Made by a program: the position numbers and the translations under genes. Shown piece after piece: positions 1-8,218 of a DNA stretch of 64,000 nt. The notes beneath the pieces were generated by a model. The model saw only the letters and a program-made list of their open reading frames with translations. It ran no database searches and was not told the origin of the DNA. The stretch spans positions 62,001-126,000 of the forward strand of contig WYBM01000060.1 of assembly GCA_011525915.1 (NCBI GenBank). Direction: 5' to 3'. How positions within the stretch are numbered: the first letter of the stretch is position 1; every line of letters starts with the position of its first letter. This DNA is from Ardenticatenaceae bacterium (GTDB lineage: Bacteria; Chloroflexota; Anaerolineae; Promineifilales; Promineifilaceae).

Positions 1-1077
1 GCCCAGCTTATGATCCGCCAGGCGGCCCTGCTCACCCGTCTCAACCAGTATGACCAGGCGCTGACCGCATTGGAGACAGGGGTGGCGCTGGCCGAAAACG
101 GTCGTCTTACGTCAGAGATCGCCCTGGCCAATCTCATTCGTGGGCGCATTGCGACTGGCCGCAACCAGCACCAGGCGGCGGCCGCTGCCTACGCCGAAAG
201 CCTGGCCCTTTACCGGCAGCTGGGCGACCAGGCGGGTGAAGCAGACGCGCTTTACAGCAGCGGCAAGCTTTCTTTTCACCAGAGCCGCTATGAACAGGCG
301 CAAGATTGCTTTCAGAAAGCCCAGGCCATTTACCAGCAGATGGGTAACCGGTACAGCCTGGCCTATGCCCTGAGCGGGCTGGCTTCTATCTGGCAGAACT
401 GGGCCAACGACTACCCCACCGCCAAAGCAATGTATGACCAGGCACTGGCCATGAAGCGGGAATCGGGCGATTTGGCGGGCGCGGCAGCAGACCTGAACAT
501 GATGGCCATCCTGGCCTGTCATATGAAAGAGTGGGCTTTGGCCATTCAGTGCTATGAAGAAAGCCTGGCTATTCGCCGGGAGATGGGCGTACCGTTGGGC
601 ATTGCCATGGTGCTGGGCAACCTGGGTACCGTTTACCATGAACTAGGCCACCATGACACGGCACGGGCAATGTACACAGAGAGCCTGGCCATCAGCCAGC
701 GCATAGGGGATGAGCTGGGCGTCGCTTTCTGCCTGGTTAATCTGGCCGAAGTCGCCTATGAAACCGGCCTGTATGAACAATCGACACAACAGTGGCGAGA
801 GGCGCTGGCATTAGGCTGTCGCTTACAGCGGGATGACCGTATGCTCTATGCCCTGGTAGGGGTGGCCCTTTTATGGTGCGATCAGCAAACGGGCGTATAC
901 AACCCTACCCAGGGTAGGCGCCTGCTGCAGTACGCCTACCAACACCCGGCTTGCGACCAGGACGCCAAAGAGCGCATTGTGAAGCTGGCGCCAGATATAG
1001 TGTCCCTGACGCTGCCGGAACCGGAAACACGGCCGTTGGCCATTGTCGCTGCCGAGGTTTTAGCGTTAATGACCTGA
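1..1077 (+). CDS. TPR-repeat protein, C-terminal part (5' end outside window)
   Basis: The frame is open from base 1, so the ATG at 10 is probably internal. The visible 358 codons are almost wholly tetratricopeptide repeats of the 40-residue kind (motifs such as EADALYSSGKLSFHQ, LAYALSGLASIW, IAMVLGNLGTVYHELG, LGVAFCLVNLAEVAYE at roughly residues 77, 117, 197 and 237). These match the repeat style of the C-terminal half of the AfsR-like regulator at 28212-31592, so I infer the missing N-terminus may hold a BTAD/NB-ARC or similar signalling module; that cannot be seen. TPR arrays serve as protein-protein scaffolds. No stop-proximal hairpin is evident before the convergent hydrolase gene, only 6 bases away. 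It is one of the few genes with just one ACGGCCGT octamer (near its end). Confidence 0.75.
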   Translation, partial: AQLMIRQAALLTRLNQYDQALTALETGVALAENGRLTSEIALANLIRGRIATGRNQHQAAAAAYAESLALYRQLGDQAGEADALYSSGKLSFHQSRYEQAQDCFQKAQAIYQQMGNRYSLAYALSGLASIWQNWANDYPTAKAMYDQALAMKRESGDLAGAAADLNMMAILACHMKEWALAIQCYEESLAIRREMGVPLGIAMVLGNLGTVYHELGHHDTARAMYTESLAISQRIGDELGVAFCLVNLAEVAYETGLYEQSTQQWREALALGCRLQRDDRMLYALVGVALLWCDQQTGVYNPTQGRRLLQYAYQHPACDQDAKERIVKLAPDIVSLTLPEPETRPLAIVAAEVLALMT

Positions 1078-1083
1078 CATTTG

Positions 1084-1926
1084 TCATTCCCCCGCCATAT
1101 CCAGATAATGCTGAATCATGGATGCGATCTGCAACGGCCGTTCCAGCACCAACATGTGGCTTACATGTGGCACCTCTACAAACGTCGCTTCTGGTTGCAA
1201 CTGCTGCCATAACTGCCACGCCTCCGGGAAGAGTGTGTCTGTTTCTTGGGCCCGCACCGCCAATGTAGGCTGTTTTACCTGGGGCAATGCCTCCCATGCT
1301 GCCCGGCCTTGCTGCACCAGCAGGCTGTAAAAGTGGGCTTCCCACTCACGTGTGTAGCGCAGTGTCACCTGCCCCTGGCCATCTGGGGTAATGTTGCTAT
1401 TGACATAATCCCACAGAGCTTCATCTGAAAACCGGGCAAAGACCGCTTTGGGACGGTAATGCTCAAAGGCCGCCTGTTCGTCTGACCACCGGTTGCGCCG
1501 GTTGCGTGCCGCCATAACATAAGGGTTACCAGCGCCGCCATCCGGCAGCTGCGCCGCCATTTCTAACATGGAGGGCGCTAAAAACACCGGATCAATCAAT
1601 ACAAGGTGTCGGAACAGATCAGGGCGTTTTACGGCCGCTATCATGGTCACTGCCGCCCCCAGCGAATGCCCCATACCAATGACGCCTTGCAGCCCTTCCT
1701 GGTCAAAAAAGCAAATCAAATCATCGGCCAGCGCCCGCCAGTCGGTGACATCTTCAGGCTGTTGGCCAGGCCACAACGGCCGTTGCACCTGCCCTATCAC
1801 CCGGTAAGACGCTGTGAGCGGGGCCAGAAACTGCCGGAAACATGTTGGTGGGTAAGCATTGGGGTGCGCAAAGTGCAAAACCGGTCCCTGGCCGCCAAAT
1901 TCGATGTGAGGAATATGCTGTGTCAA
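1084..1926 (-). CDS. alpha/beta-fold hydrolase
   Basis: A 280-residue alpha/beta hydrolase. Seen: an N-terminal oxyanion-type strand with FAHPNAYPP, the nucleophile elbow GMGHSLGAA (Ser in G-H-S-L-G), a strand LVLIDPVF, and the C-terminal catalytic His in VPHVSHMLVLERP. The upstream GTG at 1956 is open, but the TTG at 1926 is preceded by GGGAAGAG at a normal distance and starts directly before the first fold strand, so I prefer TTG. Substrate cannot be told from sequence; family members include esterases, lipases, C-C hydrolases and haloperoxidases. It is convergent with the TPR gene and separated from the MerR gene upstream by a double-hairpin REP-like element, so it is probably transcribed alone. 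Confidence 0.8.
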   Translation of the reverse strand: MTQHIPHIEFGGQGPVLHFAHPNAYPPTCFRQFLAPLTASYRVIGQVQRPLWPGQQPEDVTDWRALADDLICFFDQEGLQGVIGMGHSLGAAVTMIAAVKRPDLFRHLVLIDPVFLAPSMLEMAAQLPDGGAGNPYVMAARNRRNRWSDEQAAFEHYRPKAVFARFSDEALWDYVNSNITPDGQGQVTLRYTREWEAHFYSLLVQQGRAAWEALPQVKQPTLAVRAQETDTLFPEAWQLWQQLQPEATFVEVPHVSHMLVLERPLQIASMIQHYLDMAGE

Positions 1927-1983
1927 GTAGTCTCTTCCCTTTTTTGTGATGAACACGCTGCTAAAGAAATTTTATGCCCTTTT

Positions 1984-2040
1984 GCAGGGGCAGCTCTTGT
2001 GCCTGCCCACGCTTAGGGCGGCCCTTGTGGCCGCCCCTAC
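1984..2040. repeat. REP-like double hairpin (GTAGGGG...family)
   Basis: Two adjacent GC-rich hairpins: GGGCAG/CTGCCC (about 1988-2007) and a perfect 8-bp stem GGGCGGCC/GGCCGCCC with 5-nt loop (2016-2036), ending in GCCCCTAC. It lies between the hydrolase and the MerR gene and may terminate the MerR transcript. Similar fold-backs bounded by GTAGGGG/CCCCTAC occur at 34503-34573. Confidence 0.6.
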
Positions 2041-2060
2041 TAAACGTTATGGCCTTTTAT

Positions 2061-2882
2061 TTAAGCTTTATCCACAGGAAATTGAACTTCTGTGATACCT
2101 TCTTCTTCGCCGGTATGTGGCCGCAGATAAACTTCACGGACCTGCCCAACAATCTCATAATGATTGTTCTCTATCCAGGCAGCAATCTCCCTATAAGATT
2201 TTAGTATTGAGTCATAATCACCCGTGTGAATGATACAAGCAGCTTGCATTTGAGGTAATGCGCTGGCAGTCACGTGACGATTCTCATCGATTTGAATGGT
2301 TTGTGCCGCACTCTTGTCCACTGGTAAGGCGATCTCAATATCCAAATCTACTTCCTTAAATTCAGGGTCATGATAGATGGTAAATGGGACGCTTGTCGGT
2401 TGAATACCTTGCCCAAAGACGGCGCCACAGGCTTTTCCAAGTAGTATGGCAATATGCTCCTGTGTCGGGACAACTTCACGAATGGATAAAACATGTTGGG
2501 TGGGAATATCTTTCAAAATCACTTCTTGTTCGGGCATTTTGCCCTCCTTTGTAATTTGGTCAATACGGGTAGCTACTCGCCGTAAACGGGCCTGCTCATG
2601 CTCAATTCCTTGTTCAATTTCGGCTTGTTTCATCAGCATCATTCCTTGCAAGGTATCCACAGATAAGTTGTCATCAAGGAACTGTTTTATCTGTTCAAGT
2701 GTGAAGCCAAGGTCTTTGAGCGCCAAAATGCGATTGAGTTTCGGCAGTTGTTCGACTGCGTAGTAACGATAACCCGTAAACTTATCAATGTGTTTGGGTT
2801 CTAATAAACCAATGTCGGCGTAGTAACGCAGCGCTGAAACGGGTACACGACATAGTTTTGAGAAATCACCTATTTTGAACAT
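2061..2882 (-). CDS. MerR-family regulator with GyrI-like effector domain
   Basis: A 273-residue BmrR/TipA-like activator. Residues 1-70 are the MerR winged helix (MFKIGDFSKLCRVPVSALRYY... DIGLLEPKHIDKFTGYRYY), 75-115 the dimerisation coiled coil, and 120-273 a GyrI-like ligand-binding domain. An upstream ATG at 2933 is open, but it lies before the predicted transcription start of a MerR-class promoter (2919-2949) and the MerR fold begins exactly at the second ATG, so 2882 is chosen; GGAA lies upstream. The gene is AT-richer than its neighbours and lacks the ACGGCCGT octamer, which hints at recent acquisition. It probably regulates itself and perhaps multidrug-type ligand responses; no efflux gene is adjacent. 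Confidence 0.88.
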   Translation of the reverse strand: MFKIGDFSKLCRVPVSALRYYADIGLLEPKHIDKFTGYRYYAVEQLPKLNRILALKDLGFTLEQIKQFLDDNLSVDTLQGMMLMKQAEIEQGIEHEQARLRRVATRIDQITKEGKMPEQEVILKDIPTQHVLSIREVVPTQEHIAILLGKACGAVFGQGIQPTSVPFTIYHDPEFKEVDLDIEIALPVDKSAAQTIQIDENRHVTASALPQMQAACIIHTGDYDSILKSYREIAAWIENNHYEIVGQVREVYLRPHTGEEEGITEVQFPVDKA

Positions 2883-2918
2883 GCTGACTTTTCCTACTTC
2901 ATCTTCGAAGATAGTCTT

Positions 2919-2949
2919 ACTGTAACGTCTCAAGCGACTTGAGAGTCAA
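2919..2949 (-). promoter_or_regulatory. MerR-class promoter/operator
   Basis: On the minus strand: -35 TTGACT (2944-2949), 19-bp spacer, -10 TACAGT (2919-2924). The spacer holds a perfect 7-bp inverted repeat TCTCAAG-3-CTTGAGA (2928-2944). A spacer stretched to 19 bp with a centred dyad is the hallmark of MerR-activated promoters. Predicted start near 2912. Confidence 0.8.
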
Positions 2950-2957
2950 GACCCTGT

Positions 2958-3075
2958 ACCAGTCGTCAGAAGTCAGTCGTCAGAAGTCAGTCACCGGTGT
3001 TCAGTGGGCATTTACGGGCATTAGGCCCACTGATAACTGACCACTGATGACTGCTTACTGCTTACCGATCACTAA
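2958..3075. repeat. tandem and heptad-like intergenic repeats
   Basis: A perfect tandem duplication of GTCGTCAGAAGTCA (2962-2975 and 2976-2989), then a hairpin CAGTGGGC/GCCCACTG (3002-3032), then degenerate heptads of the CTGATGA/CTGCTTA type running into the helicase stop. It resembles the short tandem repeats seen between genes elsewhere in this window (10018, 27930, 47378). Confidence 0.6.
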
Positions 3076-5659
3076 GCAGTTTAAGTAAACGCCGCGTGAC
3101 CGCTTTTGTATCCGGGCCAATGTCGCCGGGCGGGCCCACACAGGCAGGGCAGCCATCGCGACAGCGGCAGCCAGCCACCAGTTCCCGCGCCGCCACCAGC
3201 AGGTCATCATGCAGCTCAAACAGGCGCTGGCTGAAGCCAACACCGGCCGCCACCCGCTCATATATCACAATGGTTGGCGCTTGTGTCAGCGGGCTGCGGC
3301 TTTCGGCACTTACTTCAATGTCGCCCGGATCGCACATAAGGTAGAGTGGGGCCAGGTTACGCAAGACGTAAGCCAGCCCACCCAACGCCGAACGTGCCTG
3401 CTGCCCGGCTTCTGCCTGGCGATGACAACTGGGACATAGGGTGATAAGGTTCTCTGGCTTGTTGGCTTCCCGGTAATTTTCATTTTGACCAGGAACATAG
3501 CCAAATTCGCGAAACGGCCGTATATGGTGTACATGCAATAAGACAGACCTGGCCGGTTTCTGTGAAGAAGGCTCTACTTTTGTGGCCTCAGCCATATCCG
3601 TCTGTTGGGGGACCTCTTCACCGGCGCCACACAGGCGGCAGCGGTGATTGTCCCGCTCTAACACCACCCGCCGCGCCGCTTGCCAGTTGGGGCCATACTC
3701 ATTGGGGCGCAGCAAAATGCCGGCGTCATACAACTGCTCACTTAATTCCTGGCTAAAGATCAGCCAGTAGCCGCTGGTTTCCAGGACCAATTCTGGCAGC
3801 ACAATCTCGCCAAAACCCAGCGTCTCATGTGAATAACGTTTGATCTTGCGGTAGCCAGTGGCTTTGGTGACCACGGAAACGTCGCCAAAGGCGCGCAAAA
3901 TGCCGCCGCTTTCCGCTTCTGTCTCCGGGCGCAGTTCGCGAATGCTGCTGCCCACGCTGGCCCGCGTATAATAATCTACATCTACCGGGCGGGCATAAGC
4001 AATACGGCCGTCCCAATCAAAACTTTCTACCAGGTAGGTACGTGCCTGGTGCATATAGATGGCATCTTCATAGACCATGATCGGCGCCGTCTCCAGGTCA
4101 ATCTCGCCGATGATTTCTGGGGAGCCAGGGGCATCTACATCTTGAATGACAACGGTATCATCGCCGCTGGTGCGCAGCGAGACGGCCGTGGCCGGCGCAC
4201 CATCACCCAGCCAGTGGTATTGGTTGCGGGTTTCATGCAGCACCCCTTCTTGCTGCAAAATGGCCAATACGTCGTCCACGGGGCCATAACGGCCAAACGT
4301 TTCACCCTGCTGCCAGGGCAGCTCATAGACGGCACAAAGCAAATGTTTGACCATAATACGCAGGTTGTCCGGATTGGTTAGTGCATGTTCCGGCGACTGC
4401 CCAAAGAGGTAACGTGGGTGAGCGCAAATGTATTGATCAAGTGGGTTATTCCCGGCAATGAGCAGGGCCACGGAGTGGGCCGCCCGCCGCCCGGCGCGGC
4501 CTGCCTGCTGCCAGACGGAAGCGATCGAACCAGGGTAACCGGTAATAACGGCGGCGTCCAGTTCGCCAATGTCTATACCCAGTTCCAGGGCATTGGTAGC
4601 CACCACCCCCCGCAGCGCGCCAGAGCGCAAACCCTGTTCAATGTCACGCCGTTCCAGGGGCAGGTAACCACCACGGTAGCCGGTGACGGCCGTCTCTCCC
4701 TGGCCGGCATAGGTCAGCTCATCTTGCAAATAGCTGAGCAGCAGTTCCACCGTGTTGCGGGCGCGGGCAAAAACAATTGTTTGCACATCTTGCTGCAAGA
4801 AGGTGAGGGCGGCATCACGGGCCGCCATGATGGTGCTGGCCCGTAAGCCCAGTTCCTCATCGATAATGGGTGGGTTGTAAAGGATAAACTGCTTTTCGCC
4901 GGTGGGCGCGCCGTTTTGTGTGTCGTCAATGAGGGTGAACGGGCGTTCAACAAGGCGTTCGGCATGTTCTTGGGGGTTGGCAATGGTGGCCGAACAGCAA
5001 ATGAATTGGGGATCGCTGCCATAAAAGCGACAGAGTCGCTGCAAACGGCGCAGCACGTTGGCGATGTGGCTGCCAAAAACACCCCGGTAAGCATGAATTT
5101 CATCCAGCACCACAAACTCTAAATGGGTAAAGAGGTCACGCCAGCCGGTATGGTAAGGCAGGATACCGGCGTGCAGCATGTCTGGGTTGCTGATGAGGAT
5201 GCCGCCGCTCTGGCGAATTTTGCTTCGTTGGCTGCGGGGTGTGTCGCCATCGTAGCTGTGGGTCGGAATAGGCAGGTTGGCCGCTTTGATGACGGCCGTC
5301 GTCTCTGCCAACTGGTCATGCGCCAGGGCTTTGGTAGGAAACAAGTACAGGGCACGGGCAGATGGTCTGGCCAGCAGCCGCTGCAGCACGGGCACCGTGT
5401 AACACAACGATTTGCCGGAAGCGGTGGCAGTGGCAATGACCACATGTTGGCCCTGGGCTACGGCCGTGAGGGCCGCCGCCTGGTGGCTGTAAAAGCCAGC
5501 CACGCCACGTGCCCGCAGGCCCGCCAGCAACTGTTTGTCTAGCGGGACATCTGGCTCGGCGGTGCGTGATGGCCGGGCGTGCAGCCGCTCCCAGGCAACC
5601 ACATTGGCCATAAAATCCCGGTTGAGCCGTAAATCAGTCAGCAGTTCAGAAAGTTCCAT
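3062..5659 (-). CDS. DEAD/DEAH helicase of the YprA/MrfA type with an inserted HNH domain
   Basis: An 865-residue superfamily 2 helicase. Motif I ATATASGKS (76-84), DEIH (186-189), SAT (223-225), motif VI QQAGRAGRR (384-392). The C-terminus is the DUF1998/MZB zinc module with Cys 831, 833, 837 and 840 (CRCRDGCPAC) preceded by LRNLAPLYLMCDPGDI. Family members such as Bacillus MrfA unwind DNA in mitomycin-lesion repair, usually beside the exonuclease MrfB, which is not seen here. Unusually, residues about 658-748 form an HNH module (C674-x2-C677, HVHHI 709-713, N737, C742-x2-C745) placed exactly between the helicase core and the DUF1998 strand. ATG at 5659. It shares a mirrored promoter region with the small gene to its right. 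Helicase call is firm; nuclease activity is inferred. Confidence 0.92.
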   Translation of the reverse strand: MELSELLTDLRLNRDFMANVVAWERLHARPSRTAEPDVPLDKQLLAGLRARGVAGFYSHQAAALTAVAQGQHVVIATATASGKSLCYTVPVLQRLLARPSARALYLFPTKALAHDQLAETTAVIKAANLPIPTHSYDGDTPRSQRSKIRQSGGILISNPDMLHAGILPYHTGWRDLFTHLEFVVLDEIHAYRGVFGSHIANVLRRLQRLCRFYGSDPQFICCSATIANPQEHAERLVERPFTLIDDTQNGAPTGEKQFILYNPPIIDEELGLRASTIMAARDAALTFLQQDVQTIVFARARNTVELLLSYLQDELTYAGQGETAVTGYRGGYLPLERRDIEQGLRSGALRGVVATNALELGIDIGELDAAVITGYPGSIASVWQQAGRAGRRAAHSVALLIAGNNPLDQYICAHPRYLFGQSPEHALTNPDNLRIMVKHLLCAVYELPWQQGETFGRYGPVDDVLAILQQEGVLHETRNQYHWLGDGAPATAVSLRTSGDDTVVIQDVDAPGSPEIIGEIDLETAPIMVYEDAIYMHQARTYLVESFDWDGRIAYARPVDVDYYTRASVGSSIRELRPETEAESGGILRAFGDVSVVTKATGYRKIKRYSHETLGFGEIVLPELVLETSGYWLIFSQELSEQLYDAGILLRPNEYGPNWQAARRVVLERDNHRCRLCGAGEEVPQQTDMAEATKVEPSSQKPARSVLLHVHHIRPFREFGYVPGQNENYREANKPENLITLCPSCHRQAEAGQQARSALGGLAYVLRNLAPLYLMCDPGDIEVSAESRSPLTQAPTIVIYERVAAGVGFSQRLFELHDDLLVAARELVAGCRCRDGCPACVGPPGDIGPDTKAVTRRLLKLLSDR

Positions 5660-5809
5660 AAATTCACACTGTCAGTAAGTTCTTCAGATTTGTCAGGTAT
5701 ATGATTATAACGAATTTACCACGGCCGTTTGTGGAAACATTGACGGCCGGGTTAAACAGTAAAATGTGTATTGGATTTTTTAGGAAGCGAAGAGAAGGTT
5801 TGGCTGCGG

Positions 5810-5839
5810 TTGACTAGAAAATTAAAGAGGCGCTATAAT
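5810..5839 (+). promoter_or_regulatory. sigma70-type promoter for the gene at 5968
   Basis: TTGACT (5810-5815), 18-bp spacer, TATAAT (5834-5839). Predicted start near 5846, giving a leader of roughly 120 bases. Confidence 0.7.
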
Positions 5840-5853
5840 AGCACTGACCTTTA

Positions 5854-5881
5854 ACTATACTGGTATTGTTAAACTGGTCAA
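5854..5881 (-). promoter_or_regulatory. sigma70-type promoter for the helicase
   Basis: On the minus strand TTGACC (5876-5881), 16-bp spacer, TATAGT (5854-5859). Start near 5847, so it fires toward the rightward promoter and the two cannot be occupied together. Confidence 0.6.
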
Positions 5882-5967
5882 CCGCAGCCACCAAGGTATT
5901 TCTGAGGAAGAGAGATTTTTCCCCGCAAGGCAGCACACTATAACCACTATTACTTGTGTAGAACACT

Positions 5968-6279
5968 ATGTTTAGACGCAACAATAATAAACCGAAGCTA
6001 CAATCTTCAGTTGAGAATGTGCTTGACGTTTACAAGCCACATACTAAGGCGCCTGTGGCCAGGGTGGTCCTCAATGGTTATAACATTGACCAGACCAAAT
6101 CTTTTGGCCGGCATGGGGCTATGTGCAGCTTCAAAATTGTGGATGGCGACCTGTGGGAGGAGTGGCATGATCAGACCCACCTCATTCTACGAGGTCAAAC
6201 GGGGAAGGAAGCTTCTATTAAAATAACGGCTTTGCCTGTGGAAGATGATAGTTACGGTCTCATTGAATTCATTCACTAG
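5968..6279 (+). CDS. hypothetical protein, 103 aa
   Basis: I do not recognise this protein. It has a basic, Asn-rich start (MFRRNNNKPKLQ), then a mixed strand-rich body (PVARVVLNGYNI, MCSFKIVDGDLWEEW, THLILRGQ, ASIKITALPV, YGLIEFIH), consistent with a small all-beta domain; no Cys pairs or membrane segment. The frame is supported by a consensus promoter 120 bases upstream and an intrinsic terminator at 6422-6447, although no clear ribosome site precedes the ATG. A shorter overlapping frame starting at 5954 has implausible composition. Location beside a helicase with a shared mirrored promoter suggests co-regulation with DNA repair, which is inference only. Confidence 0.65.
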   Translation: MFRRNNNKPKLQSSVENVLDVYKPHTKAPVARVVLNGYNIDQTKSFGRHGAMCSFKIVDGDLWEEWHDQTHLILRGQTGKEASIKITALPVEDDSYGLIEFIH

Positions 6280-6304
6280 TACCCCTCATCAGAAGTCCGC
6301 AGCC

Positions 6305-6349
6305 AGTTTTCAGTAGACTATTTCCATAGGTAGGCCAGCACTGAAAACT
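6305..6349 (+). repeat. 45-bp interspersed element, copy 1
   Basis: Bounded by a perfect 10-bp terminal inverted repeat AGTTTTCAGT/ACTGAAAACT with a non-palindromic centre (AGACTATTTCC...). Copy 2 lies inverted at 27952-27995 and differs by one substitution and one missing base. Both sit in gaps just after a stop codon, flanked by degenerate CATCAGT-like heptads. Confidence 0.75.
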
Positions 6350-6421
6350 GTACACCGATGACCAAAAACTAGTACCACTTTAGGTGCTGCTGAATGGACA
6401 AATTCTTCTGGCAAGAAAGCC

Positions 6422-6447
6422 AAAGCTCCTTGATAGGGAGCTTTTTT
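6422..6447 (+). terminator. intrinsic terminator
   Basis: Stem AAAGCTCC/GGAGCTTT (6422-6429, 6437-6444) with a T-run to 6447, 140 bases after the stop of the 103-aa gene. Confidence 0.75.
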
Positions 6448-6520
6448 GATCCTGGTTGTACATGGTAATGCAGGTTTGGTTCTATCCGCCGCTGCCCCTT
6501 CTCACCCCTCCTTCGTAAAT

Positions 6521-6559
6521 CGGGCATCCTTGCCCGGGTATCCGGACAGGGATGTCCGG
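6521..6559. repeat. tandem GC hairpins, REP-like
   Basis: CGGGCA-4-TGCCCG (6521-6536) and CCGGACA-GGGA-TGTCCGG (6542-6559). Placed downstream of the CHAD stop codon, so they could protect or end that transcript; no T-run on the minus side. Confidence 0.55.
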
Positions 6560-6594
6560 GCTACAGATTTTCATTCATGGTGTTGAGCTTAAAC

Positions 6595-8124
6595 TCATGG
6601 CGTCTCCTTGAAAAGCCGCTTAAAGAGCTGCCGATTCCCCTTCACGGCAAACTGGGCGAAGGCTTCACTGAACTTTTCCCTGGCCTGCGCCCGCTGCCCA
6701 TGCAAATGGGCCACCAAAGCCCCAATAGCCAACAGCGTTTGCCGGAATTCCGCCGCTGGTAATTCCCCGGCAATGCTGGATAAATAAGCTTCCTGCACCC
6801 GCAAATCGTTAATGTCACCCAGGTTTGACTGCAATGTTTTAAGTTGCGTGATCAGCACGGCCGTTTCCTCTGGCGGGAACAGGCTGGCAAAAAATTCCAA
6901 CAGGTACCGCAATTTCTTGCATTCTATACGCAGGGCGTGCATCTGGGCCTCGTCACCCTCTTGCCAGATGCGGCGGCCTTCTTTGAGAATGAGGCGATAG
7001 CGTTTGTGAATGCGGCGCTGTGCTAAAGGCAAAATAGGGAGGACGGCACCGGGCGACGTTTCACCAGCCGGCATATCAAGAAAAGCCTGCCAATCATGTA
7101 TGACACGATGATAGTCAGCTGATTGCAAGTGGACAGCGGCCGCGGCCAGGGCTGTCACTCGCTTTTGGCGCAGGTAAGAAAACAAGGGATCAATATCTGC
7201 TTGCATGATGTCTGGCAGCAGGGCCCGGTATTTAGGCGCTGCCAGCAGGTACACGTCCAGGTCACGCAGTGCATTTGTCCACTGGGCCACCATTTTTAAC
7301 TCACTTTTGAAGCGAATCACCACATCAGCCGGCAAGATGTGCTTAAACTGACTGATAGCTGACCGGGTGCGGCGCAGGGCCACCCGAAAATCGTGCAGAA
7401 ATTCGGTGTCGATATCCTGGGAGATATACGGCGCATTTAGCCGGATGATTTCTAAATCCGCCCGCAGCAGGGCCTTCAGCGCCATGTCTGCACGCATGGT
7501 TGGGTCCAGGGCCAACCGGGGTTTGGCGGTGTAGCTGCCCGGTTGTTTGCCTGCTGCCGCCATCATCTGGTGAAAGCGGTCGGTTGGGGTAACGGCCGTG
7601 CTTCCACGGGCGCCCAACCATTGGGCCACACGTTGGGCGACGGCAGCATGTCCCTGCACCGGTATTAACCGGACATAGATGGTTGTGGGGGGAGCGTCCG
7701 TGTAGGCTGACGGCCGTACGGCCTCCAGGTTCAGTTGCAGCACGGTCCTCTTTTCATCATCCACCATGTGCAGCCGGGTAGATTCTGTGTCAATACGCGC
7801 CTGCAGCAGCAAGGCGCGCACATCCAAAACTGTTGTCAGTTGTTCTCTAAAAGAACCGGCCGGTAGTTCCCAGGCAAACACCGGTGGTTTCTCCACACGA
7901 ACAGGCGGCATCTCTTTGGCTTCCCCCAGGTGGCAAAGGTACAGGCTCTGTTTGTACCCAGCCAGCGCCCATGACTTTTGATAGAGCCGCCAATCAAATG
8001 AATCGTAATAAGTCAGATGGGCTTTTTCAGTGGTTTCTACCTTAAGGGCAAAGGTCTGTGATAAAGTCTGTGCTACGCCTGCGGGGTCAGCCTCGGCCGC
8101 TAACCGATACATTAACTGATTCAT
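6595..8124 (-). CDS. CYTH-like/CHAD domain protein
   Basis: 509 residues. The first 160 resemble a CYTH/triphosphate-tunnel fold in outline (LTYYDSFDWRLYQK near 37-50, then strands with basic residues), though the EXEXK signature is not obvious. From about 210 to 500 is a CHAD helical domain with its conserved basic helices: HDFRVALRRTRSAI (244-257) and a C-terminal HALRIECKKLRYLLEFF. CHAD domains bind inorganic polyphosphate and often localise to polyphosphate granules; CYTH partners act on triphosphates. The gene follows, on the same strand and 94 bases downstream, a protein with an extreme lysine-rich tail, another polyphosphate-binding type feature. Weak ribosome site (GAAGG). Domain call is firm for CHAD, moderate for CYTH. 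Confidence 0.88.
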   Translation of the reverse strand: MNQLMYRLAAEADPAGVAQTLSQTFALKVETTEKAHLTYYDSFDWRLYQKSWALAGYKQSLYLCHLGEAKEMPPVRVEKPPVFAWELPAGSFREQLTTVLDVRALLLQARIDTESTRLHMVDDEKRTVLQLNLEAVRPSAYTDAPPTTIYVRLIPVQGHAAVAQRVAQWLGARGSTAVTPTDRFHQMMAAAGKQPGSYTAKPRLALDPTMRADMALKALLRADLEIIRLNAPYISQDIDTEFLHDFRVALRRTRSAISQFKHILPADVVIRFKSELKMVAQWTNALRDLDVYLLAAPKYRALLPDIMQADIDPLFSYLRQKRVTALAAAAVHLQSADYHRVIHDWQAFLDMPAGETSPGAVLPILPLAQRRIHKRYRLILKEGRRIWQEGDEAQMHALRIECKKLRYLLEFFASLFPPEETAVLITQLKTLQSNLGDINDLRVQEAYLSSIAGELPAAEFRQTLLAIGALVAHLHGQRAQAREKFSEAFAQFAVKGNRQLFKRLFKETP

Positions 8125-8218
8125 GGGCTTGCCTTCGCCTGCTGACTCTCCAAATACAATTTCAAGAGTCAGCAGGCGGGTTGGGAATGGGCATGTTGCC
8201 GCAGGCCAGTGCCCGCTG

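Larger units (their letters stand above)
5801..5890. promoter_or_regulatory. 14-bp perfect inverted repeat around the divergent promoters
   Basis: TGGCTGCGGTTGAC at 5801-5814 is repeated inverted at 5877-5890 with 62 bases between. Each arm contains the -35 TTGAC of one promoter, so the pair is a candidate operator for one dimeric or looping regulator that would control both directions equally. Confidence 0.6.
5660..5967. other. divergent control region
   Basis: 308 bases without a gene. It holds two overlapping face-to-face promoters and a 14-bp inverted repeat (separate entries), one ACGGCCGT near 5722 and about 120 bases of leader ahead of the small gene at 5968. I see no other ORF with a ribosome site. 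Confidence 0.6.
6280..6594. other. intergenic region with repeat, terminator and double hairpin
   Basis: 315 bases without a gene. In order: a mobile-looking repeat copy (6305-6349), an intrinsic terminator (6422-6447) and two GC hairpins (6521-6559) at the 3' side of the CHAD gene. Nothing else is apparent. Confidence 0.6.

Noticed and set aside
2958..3061. Possible CRISPR-like repeats
   Set aside because: Units are 14 bp, adjacent without spacers, and no cas genes are present.
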